Source: JBCBJZ01 sp038522635
Lineage (GTDB): Bacteria > Pseudomonadota > Alphaproteobacteria > Rhizobiales > Hyphomicrobiaceae
DNA: 34,738 nt
Direction: 5' to 3'
NCBI GenBank assembly: GCA_038522635.1
Contig: JBCBJZ010000017.1
Span: forward strand, 1 to 34,738
Shown here: one piece after another, positions 31,525 to 34,738 of the stretch
Numbering within the stretch: the stretch's first letter is position 1
How the letters are laid out: every line of letters begins with the position of its first letter
Position numbers and translations under genes: made by a program
The notes under the pieces: generated by a model
The model's input: the letters and a program-made list of their open reading frames with translations, nothing else
What the model was told of the DNA's origin: nothing
The model's database searches: none

Positions 31525-32289
31525 ATGGACCACGGCGTTATCCAGGCGATCTACCACTACCCGGTGAAGGGTCTGTCCGCGCAGCCGTTAGCACCGGTTG
31601 CCCTAAAGGCTGGCGCGGCGATCGGCTGCGACCGCGCGTTCGCGCTTGAAGCGGGGACGGGCAAGTTCGACCCGGCAGTGCCAAAGCACATGCCGAAGAT
31701 CAACTTCCTCATGCTCATGCGCGACGAGCGGCTTGCAAGCCTCGACAGCCACTTCGATGCCGAGACCACCACGCTGACGCTATCACGCGATGGCGCAACG
31801 CTGGTCAGCGCCTCGCTGGCAACGCCTGAGGGGCGCGCGGCGGTCGAGCGCTGCATCGCGGATGATCTTGGCGAGACCTTACGCGGGCGCCCCCGTCTGG
31901 TCGCAGCGCCGGGTCACAGTTTTTCAGACGTCCCGATGAAGTGCCTGCACATCATCAATCTAGCGAGCGTGCGCGCGCTCGAAGCGGAGCTGGGCCGGCC
32001 GCTTGATCCGATGCGGTTTCGCGCCAACATCATCATCGATGGGCTGGAACCCTGGGGCGAGTTCGCCTGGGTCAACCGCACCATCGCCATCTCTGGCGCG
32101 CGTGCCGACGTGCTGTTGCGCACTGAGCGGTGTGCCGCGACGAATGTTGATCCGGGCACCGCAATGCGTTCGGGCGATCTGCCGGGCGATCTGATGCGCG
32201 CCTACGGCCACGCGGATTTCGGCATCTACGCGAAGGTGACCGACGAGGGCGAAGCGGACATCGGTGATGTGGTGGCGCTTGCCGCATGA
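31525..32289 (+). CDS. MOSC-domain protein with N-terminal beta-barrel domain
   Basis: A 254-residue protein of the YcbX/mARC type. N-terminal MOSC_N domain: IQAIYHYPVKGLSAQPLAPV and IGCDRAFALE. C-terminal MOSC domain: RFRANIIIDGLEPWGEFAWV, then the conserved Cys in TERCAATNVDPGTAMRSGD that in the family binds molybdenum cofactor, ending GHADFGIYAKVTDEGEADIG. Relatives reduce N-hydroxylated bases or handle sulfur for the cofactor. No ferredoxin domain is attached. AAAGG lies 9 bases before ATG 31525; an in-frame start at 31390 would add 45 Arg-rich residues not typical of the family. It overlaps the next gene by 4 bp. Confidence 0.9.
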   Translation: MDHGVIQAIYHYPVKGLSAQPLAPVALKAGAAIGCDRAFALEAGTGKFDPAVPKHMPKINFLMLMRDERLASLDSHFDAETTTLTLSRDGATLVSASLATPEGRAAVERCIADDLGETLRGRPRLVAAPGHSFSDVPMKCLHIINLASVRALEAELGRPLDPMRFRANIIIDGLEPWGEFAWVNRTIAISGARADVLLRTERCAATNVDPGTAMRSGDLPGDLMRAYGHADFGIYAKVTDEGEADIGDVVALAA

Positions 32290-33503
32290 GCGATGAAGGG
32301 GCGCGCGCGCCGACGCTTGCAGCCGCGAACGCGGTGTCATCTTTGCCAACGCCGGAATCGCCCCTGCGCGTCTTGCTGCTCGGTGGTTACGGCCGCTTCG
32401 GGTTCCGCCTCGTCAGGCTGCTGCGCGATGAGCCAAGCGCACACATCCTCGTGGCCGGCCGTTCGGCCGCCAAGGCCAAACACCGCCTTGCCACGCTTGG
32501 TGAAACGCGCGCCACGTTGGAGCCACTTGCGCTGAACCGCGACACGCTCGATGCAGCCCGCCTTGCCGCGCTTCGTCCCGACCTCGTGATCGATGCCTCC
32601 GGCCCCTTCCAGAGCTACGGCGACGCGCCCTATCGCATCCCAGAAGCGGCCATCGAAGCGGGCGCGGACTACCTCGACATTGCCGATGGCACCGCGTTCG
32701 TGACGGGGATCACAGCGCTTGATCGGGCAGCCCAAGACGCAAGCGTCTTCGTGCGCTCAGGTGTCAGCACGGTGCCAGCCCTCAGCTTCGCTGCGACCCG
32801 CGCGCTGGCCGCCCCGATGGACGAGGTCCACACGCTTCAGAGTGGAATAGCACCCTCGCCCAAGGCCGTGATGGGCCCCAACGTGCTGCGCGCGATCCTA
32901 AGTTATGCGGGCCGCCGCCTCGACCTGCCGCAGGCACGCGGCGGACAGGGGCGGCGCCCCGTCGCGCTGGTCGATGCCCGGCGCATGGCGATCGAAGTCG
33001 ACCGCCCCGGCAAACTACCGATGCTCACATTCTACCTGGTGGACGTGCCCGACTATCCGCTGCTTCAGCAAACCTACCCGCACCTTCGCGACCTCTGGTT
33101 CGGCGCAGCGACCCGCCCACAAGCGGTGTTGCACGGGCTCGCCGGCGGCTCATGGCTGGTCTCGAAAGGCTGGCTGCCACGCCTGACGCCGCTGGCCGGG
33201 CTGATGGACCGCGCGTCCGCGTTCCTCCGCTTCGGGCTCGACCGCGGTGGCATGGTAATCATGGTGACGGGACGCGCGAGAGCCTCAGGCGATGTCATCA
33301 CGCGGCGCTTCGACCTCACAGCCGATGGCACCAGCGGACCGCAAATCCCGAGCCTCGCGTGCGCCGCCGTCGTTCGGCGACGGCTAAAGGGCCAGCGTCT
33401 CAGCCCGGGCGCGGCTCCGGCGCATGAGGACTTCACGCTTGAAGAGTTCGCACCCTTGTTTGAGGCGCTCGAAATCGGCTGGCAGATCCGCGATGTGACC
33501 TAG
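32286..33503 (+). CDS. Saccharopine-dehydrogenase-like NAD(P)-binding protein
   Basis: A 405-residue protein with the SDH N-terminal Rossmann domain: VLLLGGYGRFGFRLVRLL at about residues 29-46 (GGxGxxG), VAGRS at the end of beta-2, then IDASGPFQSYGDAPYRIPEA and AIEAGADYLDIADGTAFV, which are typical. The rest has no clear catalytic residues known to me. These proteins are often called saccharopine dehydrogenase by fold only, and lysine metabolism is not implied. Its ATG overlaps the MOSC stop (ATGA), so the two are coupled and may act on related substrates. Confidence 0.88.
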   Translation: MSDEGARAPTLAAANAVSSLPTPESPLRVLLLGGYGRFGFRLVRLLRDEPSAHILVAGRSAAKAKHRLATLGETRATLEPLALNRDTLDAARLAALRPDLVIDASGPFQSYGDAPYRIPEAAIEAGADYLDIADGTAFVTGITALDRAAQDASVFVRSGVSTVPALSFAATRALAAPMDEVHTLQSGIAPSPKAVMGPNVLRAILSYAGRRLDLPQARGGQGRRPVALVDARRMAIEVDRPGKLPMLTFYLVDVPDYPLLQQTYPHLRDLWFGAATRPQAVLHGLAGGSWLVSKGWLPRLTPLAGLMDRASAFLRFGLDRGGMVIMVTGRARASGDVITRRFDLTADGTSGPQIPSLACAAVVRRRLKGQRLSPGAAPAHEDFTLEEFAPLFEALEIGWQIRDVT

Positions 33504-33509
33504 TGCAAC

Positions 33510-33561
33510 GGGCGCAAAGTGCGAGTCACCGGCCAAACACACACGCCTTGCCTTTGCGCCC
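33510..33561 (+). terminator. Long-range stem after the dehydrogenase gene
   Basis: GGGCGCAAAG (33510-33519) is the exact complement of CTTTGCGCCC (33552-33561). It begins 6 bp after the stop codon. The right arm is also the left part of repeat C1 and alternatively folds as CTTTG-CGCC-CAAAG, so two structures compete. No T-run follows. Confidence 0.35.
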
Positions 33562-33582
33562 AAAGTTGCTCTGCACTTCAAG
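33543..33582. repeat. Family C repeat, copy C1
   Basis: A 40-bp unit that matches 34545-34584 at 37 of 40 positions; the shared core is CCCAAAGTTGCTCTGCACTT. It contains the small hairpin CTTTG-CGCC-CAAAG. It directly precedes palindrome B2, as C2 precedes B4. Confidence 0.85.
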
Positions 33583-33583
33583 A

Positions 33584-33648
33584 TTAGATCATCTTTGGGC
33601 GATTTCGGGCTCACCTATGGTGAGCCGATCAATCGCCCGATGATCTAA
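33584..33648. repeat. Family B palindromic repeat, copy B2 (complete)
   Basis: A 65-bp near-perfect palindrome from TTAGATCATC to GATGATCTAA. Inside are GGGCGA/TCGCCC and TCGGGCTCACC/GGTGAGCCGA (one bulged G) around a TAT loop. It sits between two convergent genes (ends at 33503 and 33664) and is a good candidate for a bidirectional transcription stop. Confidence 0.88.
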
Positions 33649-33663
33649 CCACACCAATCAGAC

Positions 33664-34410
33664 CTACGCGGGCTTGCGCGCCATCACACAAACCTGCCGT
33701 ACGAACAGATGCTGGCGCCCGCCCGCAAGCGTGGCGAGCAACCGCTGTTTGGCGCTCAAAGGCACCAAAGGCCACGAGCGCTCAACCTGCAAACCGCAAG
33801 CGGTGAAAAGCTCAGGGTACGTCTCGCAGGTGAACCAACGCATATGGGTGCGGTCCATGAGCCCCTGATCGGTCAGATCAAACCGCCCCCGCCAAAGCGC
33901 CAGCATGATCCGCCACTGCGCGACGTTGGGCGAGCTGGCGAGCACGATGCCACCTGGACGCAGGTGGTCAGCGAGGCGACGCACCACGGCCCAGGGGTCC
34001 ACGAGGTGCTCGATCACCTCAGACAAGATGCAGGCGTCGAACAGGGGGTCGTGTGCGGCCGCTTTTTGGCCGCCGGCGTCTTCCGCGCTGTCCGCCTCGG
34101 TCGCGCCAACGAGCGGTAACGAGGTATCCTCGATGTTGCCGATGATCAGACGGTCCACGTGCGCGCGCGCCTTCGCGGCCACCGCCGGCATCAATTCGAC
34201 ACCGGTGATATGCCCCGCCTTACCCTTTGCACGGGCGAGCGCGGCGGTAAGCCCGGTGGCGCAACCCACTTCCAGCAGACGGGCGCGCGGGTTGTCGGGC
34301 AGCAGCGCCACAAAGTCATGACGCGCACCACCGAAATACGAGGCCTGTTTGACCGCGTAGTCTCCCACCAGCGGATGGCCCGCCAGGTCCGTCGCAATCG
34401 CCATCGTCAT
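33664..34410 (-). CDS. Class I SAM-dependent methyltransferase
   Basis: A 248-residue Rossmann-fold methyltransferase. Motif I is ARLLEVGCATGLTAALARAK (SAM-binding E-x-G-x-x-x-G), the acidic residue after beta-2 is in ITGVELMPAVAAKARAHVD, motif II/III DACILSEVIEHLVDPWAVVR and LRPGGIVLASSPNVAQWRIM. The SEVIEHL-x-DP pattern is common in Methyltransf_23-type enzymes acting on glycans, quinones or small molecules. ATG 34410 follows TTGAGG; an ATG two codons further in is also possible. Flanked on both sides by C-B repeats. Substrate unknown. Confidence 0.88.
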   Translation of the reverse strand: MTMAIATDLAGHPLVGDYAVKQASYFGGARHDFVALLPDNPRARLLEVGCATGLTAALARAKGKAGHITGVELMPAVAAKARAHVDRLIIGNIEDTSLPLVGATEADSAEDAGGQKAAAHDPLFDACILSEVIEHLVDPWAVVRRLADHLRPGGIVLASSPNVAQWRIMLALWRGRFDLTDQGLMDRTHMRWFTCETYPELFTACGLQVERSWPLVPLSAKQRLLATLAGGRQHLFVRQVCVMARKPA

Positions 34411-34544
34411 CCTCGCGCCTCAACAAGTGCCACGATAGTGCGCGAGGCTTGAAGATTACGTTGAGACGAGATGCGCTGAGGCGTGAGAGGGGGCGGGTAC
34501 AGGAGCAACGGATGCAACGTGCAAACCATCGGCTCAAACACTTA

Positions 34545-34584
34545 ACGCCTCGCCTTTGCCCCCAAAGTTGCTCTGCACTTAAAG
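34545..34584. repeat. Family C repeat, copy C2
   Basis: Matches C1 with three substitutions, including the hairpin CTTTG-CCCC-CAAAG, in which only the loop has changed. Upstream, ATCGGCTCAAACAC resembles ACCGGCCAAACAC before C1, so the homologous region may be longer. Confidence 0.82.
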
Positions 34585-34586
34585 TT

Positions 34587-34615
34587 TCGATCATCTTGGG
34601 TCGCCCGATGATCGA
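34587..34615. repeat. Shortened family B palindrome (B4)
   Basis: TCGATCATC-TT-GGG-TCG-CCC-GATGATCGA, a 29-bp palindrome that keeps the outer arms of family B and lacks the roughly 30-bp inner part of B2. Confidence 0.75.
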
Positions 34616-34647
34616 GGCATCGTCTCAGCACGATGCGGTGCTTAACT

Positions 34648-34738
34648 TAGAGTTCGTCCGCTTCAGGTGGAATCGCCTGAAGCGAAAGATGAACGGCAAA
34701 ACAAAAGCTTAGATGTCAGTTCCGCTTCAATTTGAAGC
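34648..34738 (+). repeat. Family A two-hairpin repeat, copy A2 (cut by window end)
   Basis: Starts TAGAGTTCGTC. Hairpin 1 has perfect 9-bp arms CGCTTCAGG / CCTGAAGCG around TGGAATCG, inside GTTCGTC..GATGAAC. The linker GGCAAAACAAAAGCTTAGA is nearly identical to that of A1. The window ends within hairpin 2. The 328-bp end region 34411-34738 is made of C2, B4 and this element, with no gene I can support. Confidence 0.85.

Noticed and set aside
21141..34738. CRISPR array from the repeated hairpins
   Set aside because: Copies are kilobases apart, lie singly between genes, have no regular spacers and no cas genes nearby.

Overview
The window reads as high-GC chromosomal DNA of an alphaproteobacterium. 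A member of Hyphomicrobiales (Rhizobiales) is my best guess, but it is only a guess. The reasons are bamD sitting close to ligA, the style of the core proteins, and small mosaic palindromic repeats in the gaps. I see no tRNA, rRNA, CRISPR array, transposase or phage gene. Coding density is high. The window starts inside one copy of a dispersed repeat (family B) and ends inside a copy of another (family A), so it may be a whole contig that broke at repeats.

Layout. 1-4.7 kb: an EmrRAB-like drug efflux locus, with emrB-type MFS on the minus strand facing marR and emrA on the plus strand, followed by a short-chain reductase resembling 3-ketodihydrosphingosine reductase. 4.9-8.9 kb: bamD, a DUF962/Mpo1-like membrane protein, and ligA (plus). 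9.0-10.7 kb: a YdhR-like small monooxygenase, a periplasmic copper chaperone PCu(A)C and a secreted TPR protein (minus). 10.8-15.1 kb: a stand-alone AtuA-type C-terminal domain, an AtuA core, a GNAT acetyltransferase and a ThDP-dependent acetolactate-synthase-like enzyme (minus). 15.2-16.6 kb: DUF1801 and DUF3500 proteins. 16.8-21.1 kb: a UxaA/GarD-type sugar-acid dehydratase (minus) divergent from a COG4091 NAD(P) dehydrogenase/SAF protein and an enolase-superfamily dehydratase (plus). This is probably a sugar-acid degradation locus.

21.2-28.1 kb: a minus-strand block in the transcriptional order rfbB, rfbD, cysD, cysN/C fusion, rfbC, rfbA. dTDP-L-rhamnose synthesis is interleaved with the sulfate-activation (PAPS) genes, which points to a sulfated rhamnose-containing surface glycan or signal. 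28.4-31.0 kb: clpB. 31.5-33.5 kb: a MOSC protein overlapping a saccharopine-dehydrogenase-like protein. 33.7-34.4 kb: a class I SAM methyltransferase.

The most unusual non-coding content is a set of intergenic repeats. Family A is about 103 bp with two hairpins joined by a conserved A-rich linker; there are four copies, all in the same orientation. Family B is a 60-65 bp near-perfect palindrome with a shortened form. Family C is a 40 bp unit placed just before B in two places. Stem sequences differ between copies while pairing is kept. The rfbB leader also has a hairpin that buries its Shine-Dalgarno sequence.
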